Assembly (NCBI GenBank): GCA_036867785.1
Contig: CP145423.1
Coordinates: 372,001-436,000 of the forward strand
Direction of reading: 5' to 3'
Origin: Plasmodiophora brassicae
Taxonomy: Eukaryota > Endomyxa: Phytomyxea > Phytomyxea > Plasmodiophorida
DNA length: 64,000 bases
The notes under the pieces are model-generated. The model worked only from the letters and a program-made list of their open reading frames with translations. It ran no database searches and was not told the origin of the DNA. This document shows, piece after piece, positions 18,634 to 29,605 of this stretch; positions within the stretch are counted from its first letter, which is position 1, and every line of letters begins with the position of its first letter. The position numbers and the translations under genes are program-made.

Positions 18634-21512
18634 TTATGATTTGGTAAACGATTTGAACCGTCGATATTTGAGAACACACAGGGCGGTGACGTTGATGACG
18701 ATCAGCGTGACGACCAGGGCGGCGGCGTGGGTGCTTACCGCTCCCCTCACGTTCATCCAGGTCAACACCTGGCCCGGTATGCCGAACTTGTCTAGAACCC
18801 ACTCGCCGCCGACTCGCATCCCCTCCGACAGCTGGAACGTCGCCGGACCGATGAACTCGTTCATCAGCAGAGCTTCGACCGCGTAGTGGAAATAGCTCAA
18901 CGAACTCAAGCGACTGAAAACGGGCCCGAGTCAGAACACGAGCACGCCCTCCTCACCATAAATATGACCTACCTGGCGAACGTGGCAGGGTTCGCTTTGC
19001 TTAACAGCGGGTTGCCGAACACGAAATTGAACAGGATGAAGAGCATGGCGATGAACGTGGCCGACCTCGCCGTTCTCGACATTGCGCTGATCAGGAAGAT
19101 GGACGACCCAGCAACGACGTTCGCCAGGGCGATCATTAGGGCCGCGACCAGGAAGGGACCGACACCGATCCGCATGCCGACCAGCGAGTACGACACGCAG
19201 GTGAACAGCAGAGCCGGTAGCAAGCGGAACGGGACGTCGACAATCAGCCGGGAGATGACGAACGAGCTCGTCGTGTAAAGACCCGCGAGACGCGACTCCA
19301 CCCAGAACCGTTTCAGTTCCGCCACGTACGAATCAATCGACGCCAACGACAGCAGGGCCAGAAAGAGAACGGCGCAGGACGCGAACCCCATTCGCAGGCG
19401 GACGCCGTCCATGTCCATCGTCGCCCCGGAGAACACGAAACTGAACACGACTGCGCTGGACAGCATCGCCCACATGTACGCCGACAGGTGCGACGACACC
19501 GTCGAATGGAACGACCGCGAACACAGCAAATAAATCTGGCGGCATCGCCCGTTCACGTACCGATGCATCGTCGCCGCATCTTCGTCAGCACGCACAGGCT
19601 TCTCAAGGCCTGCGGTGAACGCGTGCTCTGCCACGTCCGGGTCACTACGAAACGATTAGGCGGGAGACATCGAACGGGGACGCGTCCAGTACCTGAGCAG
19701 TTCGATGAGCGCCTCGAACGGCTGCGAGGAGCCAACAATGTGGCGGTCAACGGGCAGGGCGGCGCCCAGCGCGCCCTGGAACACGACATGGCCGCCGTGC
19801 GCCATCAGGATAACCTGGTCGAGGAGTTCGGCGGCTTCGGCGGGCGGCTGGTGAATGGCGACGAGGACGGCGGCCCGTGTAGCAGTCGCGCGGTTCCGCA
19901 GCGCGCGCAGGACCAGGACGGCCGTGTCGCTGTCCAGGCCGTCCGTCGCGCCGTCGATCAGCAGGACGCGCGGGTCGGCGACGAGTTCGACGGCGATCGC
20001 CACCCGGCGTCGTTGTCCGCCGCTCAGCGAGCGGATCGTCGAGAGCGCCACGGGTTCCAGTTGCAATTCCCGAAGAACGTTCGTGACGCGCGACGCGACC
20101 GCTCGTCGGGACAGGGCAGCGCCCAGGCGAAGTTTCAACGCGAAGGCGAGCGTCTCCCAGACGGACGCTGATTCCGTCATGCAATCCGTTTGCCGAACGT
20201 ACCGGACGATGTCGCCTGGACGACTCGAGGAGCCCGTCAGGCGAACACCGGCGGGGCAGGACGAGGATCCCCCCAGGGCGGACAGGAACGTCGACCGACC
20301 CTGGAACATTGGTCAGACGTTGCACGACGACGACGAACGACTGCGTCGCGTACCGATCCCGATGGGCCGATGACGGCGATGAGCTGCCCGGGGAGGATGG
20401 ACCCGCTGGTCGGATGGAGAATCGTCGTAGGAACCGGTGAACGCCCACGAAGCAATGCCATGAACCGGTTGCACCAACGCGTGTCGTGCACGGCGACACC
20501 TTCCCATTGCAGGCCGATCCCAGGACCAGCTGTCACCGTCGTGTCATCGCAGTCTCCAAGGACGACCACCTGTGAGCGTCGTCGACGGTTCCGACAGTAG
20601 GCGAAAGTGATAGCCAGAACGCTGACGATAGCGACGATTACGATAGCAGAGAAGTGTGCCACGTACTTCAACGTCTGGCGTTTGTCGTGGGAGTGTCGCC
20701 GGATGCCTTCCCGGTTCGGCGTGAAACACGTGCCGGCGCGACACCGGGTCGCGACAGTAACTGTGGTCTGTCGCCCCATGAACTTGATGGGCATTTCGAG
20801 ATGGGCGGAGTCAGGCGATGTCCGCCCTAGCGTGTACAGGACCGGGCGGCCGTTGGTCATGAACTCGTTGTAGGTCCGGGTCCAGACGCCACGCGACTTC
20901 TGCAGGGCGGGGTCCAGTGCCCTGCATGACCGATCGGGACAGACGACGGTTCGCCCTGAGGACGTCCTGCTCTCCACGAGCTCGTAGCAGTTGAACGCGT
21001 CGCAGTCCAACACGACGAACGTCTTCGTGCATCGCGATCCAGGGCCATCATCGCGGGTCACGAGCTTCGCGGACAGAACGCCTCTTGTCATATCGAGACG
21101 AACATCTAATCGATGGTCACGCAGGCGAAGTTGCTGAGTAGATGCGTCAGACGCGGATGTGGAGGCGAGGCATGAGCCGTACCTGCGCTTGCATCATCGT
21201 CTGATCGACCTGACAGGAGAGGACCTGCGGTCCAAGGTCGTTGAACAGCTCATTGGAATACGTTTCGCCAGGTGCACAGAGGCTGGCATGGTCTGTGATG
21301 GTGCAACTGGGGCCAGAGTACCCAGATGGGCACTGGCAACGGGTTTGTGTGCCCCAGACGCGCGGCGAGCACTTCCCAGCGTATGCAGCCAGGTGACAGT
21401 GCCCTGTCGGCACATACCCGCCACGATCACACTGCAGCAACGCGTTGTCGCAAGCAGCGGCCGATGCGACGAGCAGGGCGATTCTCACAAGGACGCCTGC
21501 ATGACCACGCAT
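18634..21512 (-). CDS. EGF-bearing ABCG half transporter (ADP1/ABCG24-like)
   Basis: ATG 21510-21512 starts a signal peptide (MRGHAGVLVRIALLVASAAA). An EGF-like module follows (CSPRVW...CQCPSGYSGPSC), then a luminal region, one helix (IVIVAIVSVLAITFAYC), and the nucleotide-binding domain. The Walker A motif is rebuilt across a 51-nt intron as GPSGSGRST; LSGGQRRR is the signature, VLLIDGATDGLD a Walker B in which G replaces the catalytic glutamate's neighbour pattern, and AIHQPP follows. The C-terminus holds the ABC2 membrane domain (about six helices, start FHSTVSSHLSAYMW, end YRRFKSFTKS). Four or more short introns join all frames cleanly. Signal peptide-EGF-TM-NBD-ABC2 is the layout of yeast Adp1 and plant ABCG24/28. 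Substrate unknown. Confidence 0.85.
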
Positions 21513-22002
21513 CCGACAGACGACAGTCACGACAGCTCGCAATGCAGCGAATCACCGGACTGCTATAAATAGCAGCCACTTCAAAACGCCGCGGCATGGA
21601 CGTGTAAAACGAACAACGAATGGCTGGGTAACTGCAAGTGTGGCGAGCAGTAGTTCGCTGCCCATCTAGTGGTGGAAGCCCAGGGCTAAAAGTGTTTGAA
21701 GGCTTCTTCCTGTTTCGGTCCCATCGCGACCTGCACGCCATTGATGAACGATCGACCACAAGGACAGGCGATGACGCGCACAAGTGCACAACAGTGGCTC
21801 CGGGATGGTAAATGACTGGGCAGTGGGCGATCAGACCCATGGCTCGGGGAACCGGCCGACACTGTAAAGTTGGTTCCTGGGTGGTGTATTTTACAGGTCA
21901 AGAAACAGGCTTTTAAAAACACCCCTTCAAATTACAACAATTCCATAACCACGCCGCAGCAGCCGCGTTTGACTGCGGAGCGTCATTTTGATCGAGCCGG
22001 CC
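21513..22002. promoter_or_regulatory. Divergent upstream region of the ABCG gene and the 22003 gene
   Basis: 490 bp between divergent starts. No coding or RNA feature recognised. Confidence 0.35.
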
Positions 22003-23268
22003 ATGAAGGCGCTCGCGGATTCGGTGGCCGGAAAGAAGGTCGCGGTCGATGATCTGCTGGCCTGCCGGGGCATGGACGGCGTCGACGCCGGGCGGTATGC
22101 CGAGGCACTGTACGCCCAGATCGACTGCCGGGCGGATGCCGATGTCGGCGACGTCGGGCGGTTGTGGGCGGAGTCGGCCGAGGTCGACCCGGATCGCGCC
22201 ATCCTGAAACGGATGCACGACTGGCGACTGCTCGACGTCGTCTATCAGTCCATGCATCGCGTGCGTGTTTTCACGCGGCTCGTCTCGCCTCGCCCTGGTC
22301 TGGCCGGGCGACTGGCAACGTCCCGCTCGCTGCGTCGATTCGTCCACGACGATGGCGTTACGAAGCATCAATGCTCCATGCGGTTTCTGCCCCTCAAAGA
22401 GCATGCGGCGAACACGTTCCGCAACCTTGCCCTGGCCGCTTTCCTGATCTATACGATGCGTCCCGATGTCGACTGGCCTGCCCTGATGTCGCCCCCCGAA
22501 TGGGGCCACGTCGAACCGCTTGCGGTGCGCCTCTCACTTCTGGGCGTTGCCCTCGCTGCGTGCCATGTCGCTATTCGGACGTGCCTGGGCCTTGGTCGCC
22601 GCGTCCACGTCCGCACCGATGCGTACACGAACGAAGTGATCAAGGGGGGCGGCCCTGGTGTGCTGCTATCTACCCTCGCCGACGTTGTGTTCGACGAGGT
22701 CACCTATCGGTGGATGGCGATCTTCGCCACGGGGCTCCTGCTCTCGCTGATTGACCTGGCCATGACGCATTACGTGGCCTCGATAGTGGCCATGCTGGCT
22801 GTGCACACCATGCACTCCGAGAAGTGCTCGCTTCGAAGCATCGCCCTTGTCAGCGCCGTCGCCGCCGTTGTTCTCTATGGGCAGATCGCCCGGATCAGCA
22901 TCCTGTGGACGATCAGCGACGCCGTCCGGTCGGGCCTGCATCGTCTGACGGCGGGGGCCTGCCCGCGTATTCTGCGCCCTGGCACGCGCCTGTCCAAACG
23001 ACCCGATCTCCTGATGGCGATGACGTTCTCGGGCATCCTGGCGGATCCGTCGTTGACGCTATCGCCGTCCGCTCTGGAAGGCGTCGTGCACGAAATACGA
23101 ACCCTGCTCCTGTCCGCCATCTTCTGGGACATTGTTCTAGAGCACGGCCTGGCGACGTCCCTGCTGCTTCGCATCTGGTTCGCTGTTGTCCAGTTCGCCC
23201 TGGCTCGCCTGCTTCACGGCCCAGTCGTCGTCGACGGCGTTGTCCGGGACAAAGCCCACGAATCGTGA
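22003..23268 (+). CDS. Polytopic membrane protein, possible divergent CPBP (CAAX-protease-like) member
   Basis: One open frame from ATG 22003 (MKALADSVAGKKVAVDD), about 421 residues. A soluble N-terminal 130 residues precede seven to eight hydrophobic segments (e.g. LAVRLSLLGVALAACHVAI, WMAIFATGLLLSLIDLAM, IVAMLAVHTM, SIALVSAVAAVVLYGQIA). The motif FDEVTYRWM and a later EHGLATSLLLRIWFAVV recall motif 1 (EExxxR) and the histidine motif of CPBP intramembrane proteases, but the first glutamate is aspartate and the remaining histidine motif is unclear. I regard the family assignment as weak. No intron is required. Confidence 0.5.
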   Translation: MKALADSVAGKKVAVDDLLACRGMDGVDAGRYAEALYAQIDCRADADVGDVGRLWAESAEVDPDRAILKRMHDWRLLDVVYQSMHRVRVFTRLVSPRPGLAGRLATSRSLRRFVHDDGVTKHQCSMRFLPLKEHAANTFRNLALAAFLIYTMRPDVDWPALMSPPEWGHVEPLAVRLSLLGVALAACHVAIRTCLGLGRRVHVRTDAYTNEVIKGGGPGVLLSTLADVVFDEVTYRWMAIFATGLLLSLIDLAMTHYVASIVAMLAVHTMHSEKCSLRSIALVSAVAAVVLYGQIARISILWTISDAVRSGLHRLTAGACPRILRPGTRLSKRPDLLMAMTFSGILADPSLTLSPSALEGVVHEIRTLLLSAIFWDIVLEHGLATSLLLRIWFAVVQFALARLLHGPVVVDGVVRDKAHES

Positions 23269-23628
23269 CGTGGGCGCCGCCTGCCAAGGATAATACCTAC
23301 ACCGCCAGCGTGTTCTCGACGTTCCGAAATGATTCTGGAAGGCAGGCCTGGCAGTTGTCGAACACGCGAGGGCCTGAGCGAGATTCGAGGCGGTGCGACT
23401 GGCGATGCCGCTGACCCCGTCAGCCAGTCCCAGCGTCGTCAGCGTGTTCGCGAATGGGCCTCAAGTCCAATATAATATCGGCGCGGCGTTCCCGACAACG
23501 CCCGGAGCCGTGCACGGCTACGTCCGATTTCGCCCCACGCCGACCTCGCCCGTCTCGTCATAATTGTTTTGAGCGTGTTCACGACCGGTGCCCATTTGCG
23601 ACCCATCGCCAAAGAGAGTGAGGGAGAG
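23269..23628. other. Intergenic stretch upstream of the EGF/deacetylase-like gene
   Basis: 360 bp. An AT-rich block (caatataatatcgg, about 23468-23481) stands out in GC-rich surroundings and could be a TATA-like element. No gene seen. Confidence 0.3.
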
Positions 23629-25407
23629 ATGATGATGATGCACCCGTCCGAGGTCCACCCGGATTCGGCAATGTTTGCCGCGTTCGCGTCCGACGTTGAC
23701 GTTGACCTCGAGCGCCAGCAGGAGCCAGTCGCCTTGGCCGCTGACAAGCCTCGCCGGCTGTTCACGCATGGGACCGTAAGCCATCCCGTGTTCTGAACTC
23801 GTCGCATGATCCAACGTGTGCTCGCAGGCGCTGATCGCGCTGGGTGTCGCTCTGCTGGTCACGACCGGCATCGTGTTAACCGTCGTGTTCACGACGAAGC
23901 CGGCGGCGACGGATCTGCCGGAGGGGCAGGTGTCGTCGAGCGCGGACGTCCACCAGCATCAGTACGATATCCAGACGACGCCGGCGCTGCGCCCAGCGAC
24001 CGTCGACGCCTTCGTCAAGGGCAGGCACGGCGCGGCCATCACGACGGCCGGCAACTCGATCATCGTGCGAGGGCCGGATGCCTTCGCCGACGCGCAAGCG
24101 ATCGCGATCGAGGCAATGGCGGCCGGCTCCGTCGACGTCGTCCAAATCGTCGACAGCAGCACGGGCGCCGTCGTGTTCTCCATCTGCCACGACGCGAACG
24201 ACCCCCGTTGTGCCGCCGCCCAGCCTGCCGGGATGACGTGCCGCGAGGGATTCACCGGCAACGGCTGTGACGAATGCGCGCCAGGTCGGGGCGGCTCCCT
24301 CGTCGATCTCTGATCGTCTCCTGATTCGGGTTCGCCTTCAGGCCATTTCGGACCGCAATGCGTTCCATGCCCGAGTTGCAATGGCAACGGCGTGTGCAGC
24401 GATGGCAAGCAGGGCGACGGGCGCTGCCTGTGCGCCGTCGGGTTCGCTGGGGCAACCTGTGACGAATGTGCACCCGGGTTCGCCGGCCCACACTGCGATA
24501 CCTGCCAGCCCGGGCGCTTCGGTGCCGACTGCTCCCAGCAGTGCACCTGTGGAGCGAACGGCATCTGCGACGAGGGCGTTCGTGGCACTGGGCGATGCAC
24601 GTGCGTCAACGATCACATCACTGGCGACCGGTGCGACAGGTGCAAGACGGGCTGGGAGGGCCCCGACTGCATGCTGCAGGTACGTTTACGGGTGGGGCGA
24701 TCCGCCAACGATGGCGCGTCCCTGATCGTGGCACCCGACAGACTGGCAAGAAGGGCCTGCAATGGTTCGACTGGTGCGGCGAGCGCCGGATCGCGTCGAT
24801 CACGTTCGACGGCGTCCCGACGCGGGGGATCCTGGACGAACTTTCGCAGGCGGGCCTGCGATCGACATTCTTCATTCGCCCTGCGTCGTCGTCGGACCCG
24901 CCTGCGCCGGATACGTGCACCCTCGTACAACGGCTGATCGCCGAAGGGCACTCGCTGCAGATGGGAGGACACCATGGGATCGGCCTTGGCAGCCTCGACG
25001 CGGAACGGATCGACCAAGAGCTGAGGGACGGCGAGGACTGGGTCCAGGCCTGCACCGGCAGGTCGATCTACGACCTGCGCGTCAACCAGATCCGGGTCGT
25101 CGGCGACCTCGACAATGGCCGGGCGCGTTACATCGCCGACAAGGGCTACGTGATCGCGTCCTACAACGTCGACGCGGCACGAAGCGTCCCGGTCGGCACC
25201 CAGTTCGCGAACCTGCCGCCGGGCTCGTCGGCACTGGTGCGCTTCAACGTGCCGTCCTACGAGATCGGCCAGGCGACCGCGCTGGCCGCTGAGATCCGAT
25301 CGCAGCACTACGGTCTCGTGACCAGCCAGACCTGCTACAAGCGGTGCACAGGCGGCAGCGGGTACTGCAAGTCGCCGCTGGCCGACAGCGGCGTGTTCCA
25401 ATCGTAA
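23629..25407 (+). CDS. Type II membrane protein with EGF/laminin-type repeats and a polysaccharide-deacetylase-like domain
   Basis: ATG at 23629 (MMMMHPSEV). After a 52-nt intron comes a membrane anchor (ALIALGVALLVTTGIVLTVV), then a linker, then about three cysteine-rich EGF/laminin-type repeats (CREGFTGNGCDECAPG; CPSCNGNGVCSDGKQGDGRC; CTCGANGICDEGVRGTGRC) and CKTGWEGPDC. A 62-nt intron leads into a NodB-like domain: RIASITFDGVPTRGILDELS, STFFIRP, GHSLQMGGHHGIGLGSLDAE, ending CYKRCTGGSGYCKSPLADSG. NodB enzymes remove acetyl groups from chitin or peptidoglycan. Here the TFDDG motif reads TFDGV, so one of the paired catalytic aspartates is missing, while a histidine-bearing second motif remains. 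It may bind rather than hydrolyse sugar. Likely displayed at the cell surface. Confidence 0.75.
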
Positions 25408-25694
25408 GCATAGTGACGGATTGGGGACGTAGCCCAGTCCAGCGAACGTCATACTATATACACTGCCCGATATGCGCACCATCCAGGCCATTGTCATTCA
25501 AGAAGCGTCCTTCTCGAAACTGTCTAGTCTCGCTTGTAGGCGTTGGAGGGATTCTGATTGATGCCATTAAGCATAAGATGAAGACGTGCAGACGTACAGC
25601 GCAGTGTACCTTGCTGCGACTTGACAACGCGCCCCGGATCGGACGCCTTGAAGAACAGGTTGCCTCTGCGGGCGTAGACAGCCTGGTACTGAGG

Positions 25695-25889
25695 TCAGCG
25701 GCGGATAACGGGCGCGATCGGCCGCCGAGCACGCACGTGGCCGGCATGCGCAGCAGACTGCGCCTCGAAACAGGCAACGCGTTGGGCGGCGATCTCCTGC
25801 TGCAGCAGGGTGACGCGCGACGCAATCAGCGCAGGATCGCCCAGCGACCGAACCGTATCGTCATCGACGTCGGCCGCTTCGCGGACCAT
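25695..25889 (-). CDS. Possible small coiled-coil protein
   Basis: A 64-codon frame from ATG 25887-25889: MVREAADVDDDTVRSLGDPA, then LLQQEIAAQRVACFEAQ, which could form a helix. It lies divergent to the proline-rich gene at 25992. There is no family match, and a 5' or 3' exon may exist. It may be chance; kept because the amino-acid mix is protein-like and it occupies a plausible divergent position. Confidence 0.3.
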   Translation of the reverse strand: MVREAADVDDDTVRSLGDPALIASRVTLLQQEIAAQRVACFEAQSAAHAGHVRARRPIAPVIRR

Positions 25890-25991
25890 TCGCTGCAGCT
25901 CGCCGCGCGTATCGCAAAAAATGGCAGCCGAACATGCGGCAACGTTTCAGACGGCTTTTTGCACGGCCCGGCAGGTCGGCTCCGGTTCGCG

Positions 25992-26738
25992 ATGATGCCG
26001 CTGCTGACGCGGACGCGCGAGCCGCGTTCGTTCAGCGAAACGCTGGCGGTCGTGACGGGGCGGCGGCGGCGTCTGGTGGCGAAATCGGTGTTCCTGAAGA
26101 TGAAGGAGCGGGAGCCGGCCGCGATGGTCGAGGCGGCGGCGCGCGACAATTGCGCCGCGCCGGCGCCGACCGTCGACCTGGAGTCGGAGAAGTCGAAGCT
26201 GGAGCGGCTGGAGAAGATGCTGCAGCAGAAGCAGATGGAGAAACACCATCAGTTCACGCTGCTGAAACAGGTCATCCAGCAGCAGAAAGCGGCGGCCGCC
26301 CTGGCCGCCCAGAAGGCGCCCGAGACGCCCGGCACGGGCGCCACCCCCGTCCTGTCCGGCGGGCAATGGCCCACACGAGGCCCGGCAATCCGCGACGACC
26401 TCACGACACCACCGCAATCACAACCCGCACCGCCCGCGACGTACCTCGCGCCGACCGGCAATCCGAGGCGGCGACCGGACGAGGCGCCTGCCCCGCCGCG
26501 ACCCGGACCTCGCCCGTACCTAATGCAAGGAACGCAGGGCGGGGGGCCGCCCTGGGGCGCCCCGCCCGGCCCGTACCGGCACGCGCACGGCGGCAAACCG
26601 GCGTACGGGCGCTGGCCGCGCGACGCGTACGGCTCGAAACGGTTCGGCGGTGGGCGACCGGATGGCCCTCGCACGCACCTGCTGCCGCCCAGTCAGCCCG
26701 GCAGGAGGCGCCCGCCGTGGCGCCCGCAGCCGCCGTAG
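25992..26738 (+). CDS. Coiled-coil and Pro/Gly/Arg-rich protein, unknown function
   Basis: ATG 25992 (MMPLLTRTREPRSFSETLAV), about 248 residues. A basic N-terminus is followed by a helical Gln/Lys-rich coiled coil (EKSKLERLEKMLQQKQMEKH then LKQVIQQQKAAAALAAQ), and a C-terminal half very rich in proline, glycine and arginine (GGGPPWGAPPGPYR, RFGGGRPDGPRTH, ending RRPPWRPQPP). Such low-complexity tails are common in RNA-binding or condensate-forming proteins, but no RNA-binding domain is visible. GC content is high because of the composition. No intron is evident, though a 5' exon is possible since the frame is open upstream. Confidence 0.5.
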   Translation: MMPLLTRTREPRSFSETLAVVTGRRRRLVAKSVFLKMKEREPAAMVEAAARDNCAAPAPTVDLESEKSKLERLEKMLQQKQMEKHHQFTLLKQVIQQQKAAAALAAQKAPETPGTGATPVLSGGQWPTRGPAIRDDLTTPPQSQPAPPATYLAPTGNPRRRPDEAPAPPRPGPRPYLMQGTQGGGPPWGAPPGPYRHAHGGKPAYGRWPRDAYGSKRFGGGRPDGPRTHLLPPSQPGRRRPPWRPQPP

Positions 26739-26858
26739 CGTCGTCGCGTCCGGCAACAATACACACGCGGACGCAACGCCACTGTCCGTTACGTCACGTG
26801 ACTCACGCGGCCGCCACGACGTATCTCCCATTTTCGTTTGTGGCGTGCCACACAGACA

Positions 26859-27496
26859 TGCTGGCGGCCCTGCTGGTTGCTGTTGCTGTTGCTGCTGTCA
26901 GCGTGGCGGACGCAGGGAGTTCGTCGACGATGGACAGGCGTGCGCTGGCGGACAACGATGTCCATGATCATGCGGTGAAGCGTGGCACGGGCAATGTCGT
27001 CGGGCAGGGGCGCGCCGTCGACCAGGTCGTCGACGTGGACAACAGGCAGGCGGTGAGCAAGTCGGCCAAGGCGGACAGCGGCCTGGAGCTGGGCGACGAG
27101 CTGCACATGTTCAAGGGGACGCAGCTGGGTGCTGCCGTTCCTGGCATCGGGGCGTTGCCCGGCAACGAGGTGCTGCTGGACGTTGGCGGGCTTGGGGTCG
27201 GGTCGGAAGTTCAGGCCGTGGCGACGACGGCGTGGACGACCACAACGGATCACAGTGCAGCGGATACGAAGGTGGAGAACCACAACAACGGATCGAGGCG
27301 CCATGCGGAGTCGTCGACGCTGAAGACGAAGGACGAGCTGGAGGACAAACGGCACGACAGGGACGCCCACGAGTTCAAGCATGAACATGATCATGATCAC
27401 CATGAGGACCATCACCGGCCGTCCCATCATCATCGCAGCCATCACCACCACGACGACGACGACGACGACGACAATGATGATGATGATGACGACTGA
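26859..27496 (+). CDS. Secreted protein with His/Asp-rich C-terminal tail
   Basis: ATG 26859 begins a clear signal peptide (MLAALLVAVAVAAVSVADA, cleavage before GSSS). The mature part of about 190 residues is polar with no cysteines. The last 45 residues are dominated by histidine and then aspartate (HEHDHDHHEDHH, HHRSHHHHDD, ending in an Asp run broken by one Asn). Such tails bind divalent metals (Zn, Cu, Ni, Ca) in other proteins, so an extracellular or vesicular metal-buffering role is plausible but inferred. The tail is encoded by near-pure CAT/CAC and GAC/GAT triplets, so it may vary in length between strains. Confidence 0.65.
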
Positions 27497-28049
27497 TCGG
27501 CGTCCGGGATGGCCACATCTTCTCGTTGTGCACCCGGATCGTCCGGCTGTGGAGGCCCTGCTCTGGCACGAGGCCCGCGGGATCGCTCCGCCGGGAGTCC
27601 CCGCTCTGCGATGCGTTGAATGTCATGATGAACAACGTTGCGGAAGATGACGCAAATGGGTTGGTTTGTTGCGGCGATCGAGTAGCGCGTGTCGATGTTA
27701 GCAACAGCGAACCTGCATCGGGTGTCTCATCAGATCAAATGCCAAACGGCAGTCTGGTCGCGCCTTGACCCTGCGTACCTGTTCTCGCCAGCGCCGACCT
27801 CAGCCGATCGTTGGGCATCGTCGTCGAGGCCGCCAAAAGCCCGATGCCTGCATGGCGAACCGATCACCATCTGCCCACAACGACTGGCGTGGCTCGGCGG
27901 CCGCGCCGACCCGCTGGCAGGCGACGCCAGCAACCATGCGGCACGTACATGCTACTGCCCGAGCAAGCCATGACGGGGCAGCAAGCGGACGCGTTTATCG
28001 ATGAGGCCACAGCGCAACAGAACGAGGAGTCAATCGCTGTCTCAGTCAC
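27497..28049. other. Gene-poor stretch at the edge of the repeat island
   Basis: No ORF with family similarity. The sequence leads into the LINE remnant. Confidence 0.35.
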
Positions 28050-28600
28050 CGCAGCATCGATCTCACATGATTTGAGTCCACGCCGCTTACGCTTGAAAAT
28101 TCGTTCAGACACCTCATCCTGGGCGTCGCGCCGCAAACCGATCGGCGGCGTTCCACTCTAGCTGGTGTCGTTCGGCGAACGTACGCCTGGCAGTGGTCCG
28201 CCATCTGCTGGGCCATGACCTCGTCGAAGGCGTGTAGCGTGGTGTCGTTCTGCGTATAGCTGGCAGGGCATCGGCATGTTTGCGAGCCTCGGGCAGCGGT
28301 CACCGAACTTGTCCACGAGCTCCTTAGGCAGGTCGTCAATTCGGGCACCGAAGAGATCAGGCGATCCGATGGTGCCCTGGAACAGCCCGACGAGAGTGGG
28401 GATTCGACCGGACCTCTGGCCACCCATGGCAACAAAGTGGCAGTCGTCGAACACAGGGGCCTGAATGACGGCGATGATCGTAGCGATACGCCGCGTTCGA
28501 CCAGCTTATCGTATATGTCCAGGTTTGGCGTCGTGCAAAAGCCGACCATTGGCGTCGTGCCAAATACATCAGGCGTAGAGCCCCGATCCGACAAACGGGA
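28050..28600 (-). mobile_element. LINE (non-LTR retrotransposon) reverse-transcriptase remnant
   Basis: Minus-strand patches read LVGLFQGTIGSPDLFGARID DLPKEL, close to the LINE RT motif G.pQGs.lSPlLF..yidDLP. Further on come CQLYA and, after a frame change, NDTTLHAFDEVMAQQMADHC, as in LYADDTTL....d....Q....C. The active-site YADD reads YAE/QND across the frame change, so the element is dead. Further frame breaks occur upstream. A 19-nt poly-G run lies just outside at about 28632-28649. Confidence 0.6.
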
Positions 28601-28869
28601 TGCCGGATGCCCGATCCGACGAAGGAGACGAGGGGGGGGGGGGGGGGGCAATCCGAAAACGGGGCCCACTTGGAGTTTAGACGAACGGAGGGAGAACTGC
28701 GTCGAATCATCTGGTGACTGGTGTTGCAACTTGAGACCGCGACACACTCTAGACACAGAAGTCTGCGGCGCAACGACTGCTGGACAAGCTTTGCGCCGAC
28801 GGGGCCATAACCTCGACGACACGGCCGCAGGACGTATACAATAAGTATCCAGATTTCCAGGCGTACACC

Positions 28870-29605
28870 ATGAACAAGTTCCGGCGTCATTTTAACGACA
28901 CGAAGTTGAAGCAGGGCACTTTCCGTAAGTAACATACCCTATACCAGGCATTTCATTTAGTTTACTTCAATATGTACTCCAGTGCGCTCGTCTGATGGAG
29001 GAGGCGATACAAGCGCGCCGGAAGAGAAGAGCGTGGACAGGGAGGAATCCAGCGGCGATGACTCCGATTCAAGTAGCAGTCGGAAGAAGTTCAAGCTGGC
29101 TCTGCGCAGGCGCGAGTCGGTGACCCGTACCGCCGTGGAGATCGACAATCCTCCGGTGTTTGCCGCCGTCTACCGGGATGCCGCGACAAAGACGGACCGC
29201 GTCGTCGTATGTGCGGGGATGTTTGGCATTCCCGACGCCAAGGACGTCCATGTCGATCTAGATGAGAATGACGCCCAGACCGCCATCATTTCCTATCACT
29301 GGCCTGCTGCGTTATTCTCACCCCAGGCGATGTGCGCAACTTGGGCATCGAAGGACGAACCGCAGACGTACTACGGGCGCTTGAATGCGCTCGATGAAGA
29401 ACTCGCGCACCACCGTTCATCGTACAGTCAGGCGCCCCGAACGACATTTCGTATCAGGCTCCCGATTCCCGTGAACCCTGTCACGTCGACATGGAACACA
29501 GTGGTGGTGAATTCGGCGACATCGGATCGGTTCGTGCTCTGGGAGTGTTCATCCAGCGTACCAGTACTCAGATGCTGCTGCTCAGATGCTGCTGCCCCTA
29601 TCTAA
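28870..29605 (+). CDS. Spliced gene of unknown family with a related inverted copy nearby
   Basis: ATG 28870 opens a short exon (MNKFRRHFNDTKLKQGTF). A 58-nt intron (28925-28982, gtaagt donor, ctccag acceptor) joins to a second exon with an acidic/serine stretch (EESSGDDSDSSSSRKKF) and a globular part: VFAAVYRDAATKTDRVVVCA, DVHVDLDENDAQTAIISYHW, RTTFRIRLPIPVNP, NSATSDRFVLWE. I do not recognise the family. The block NSATSxRFVLWE and a following VPL...LS.F.E....AET block recur on the minus strand at 29835-29955. The 3' end of this copy looks damaged after FVLWE. Given the setting, it may belong to a mobile or multicopy gene. Confidence 0.4.

Noticed and set aside
25934-27496. A 520-codon plus ORF spanning two genes
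   Set aside because: Its first half is an out-of-frame shadow of the proline-rich gene; only the part from 26859 has a signal peptide and is kept.
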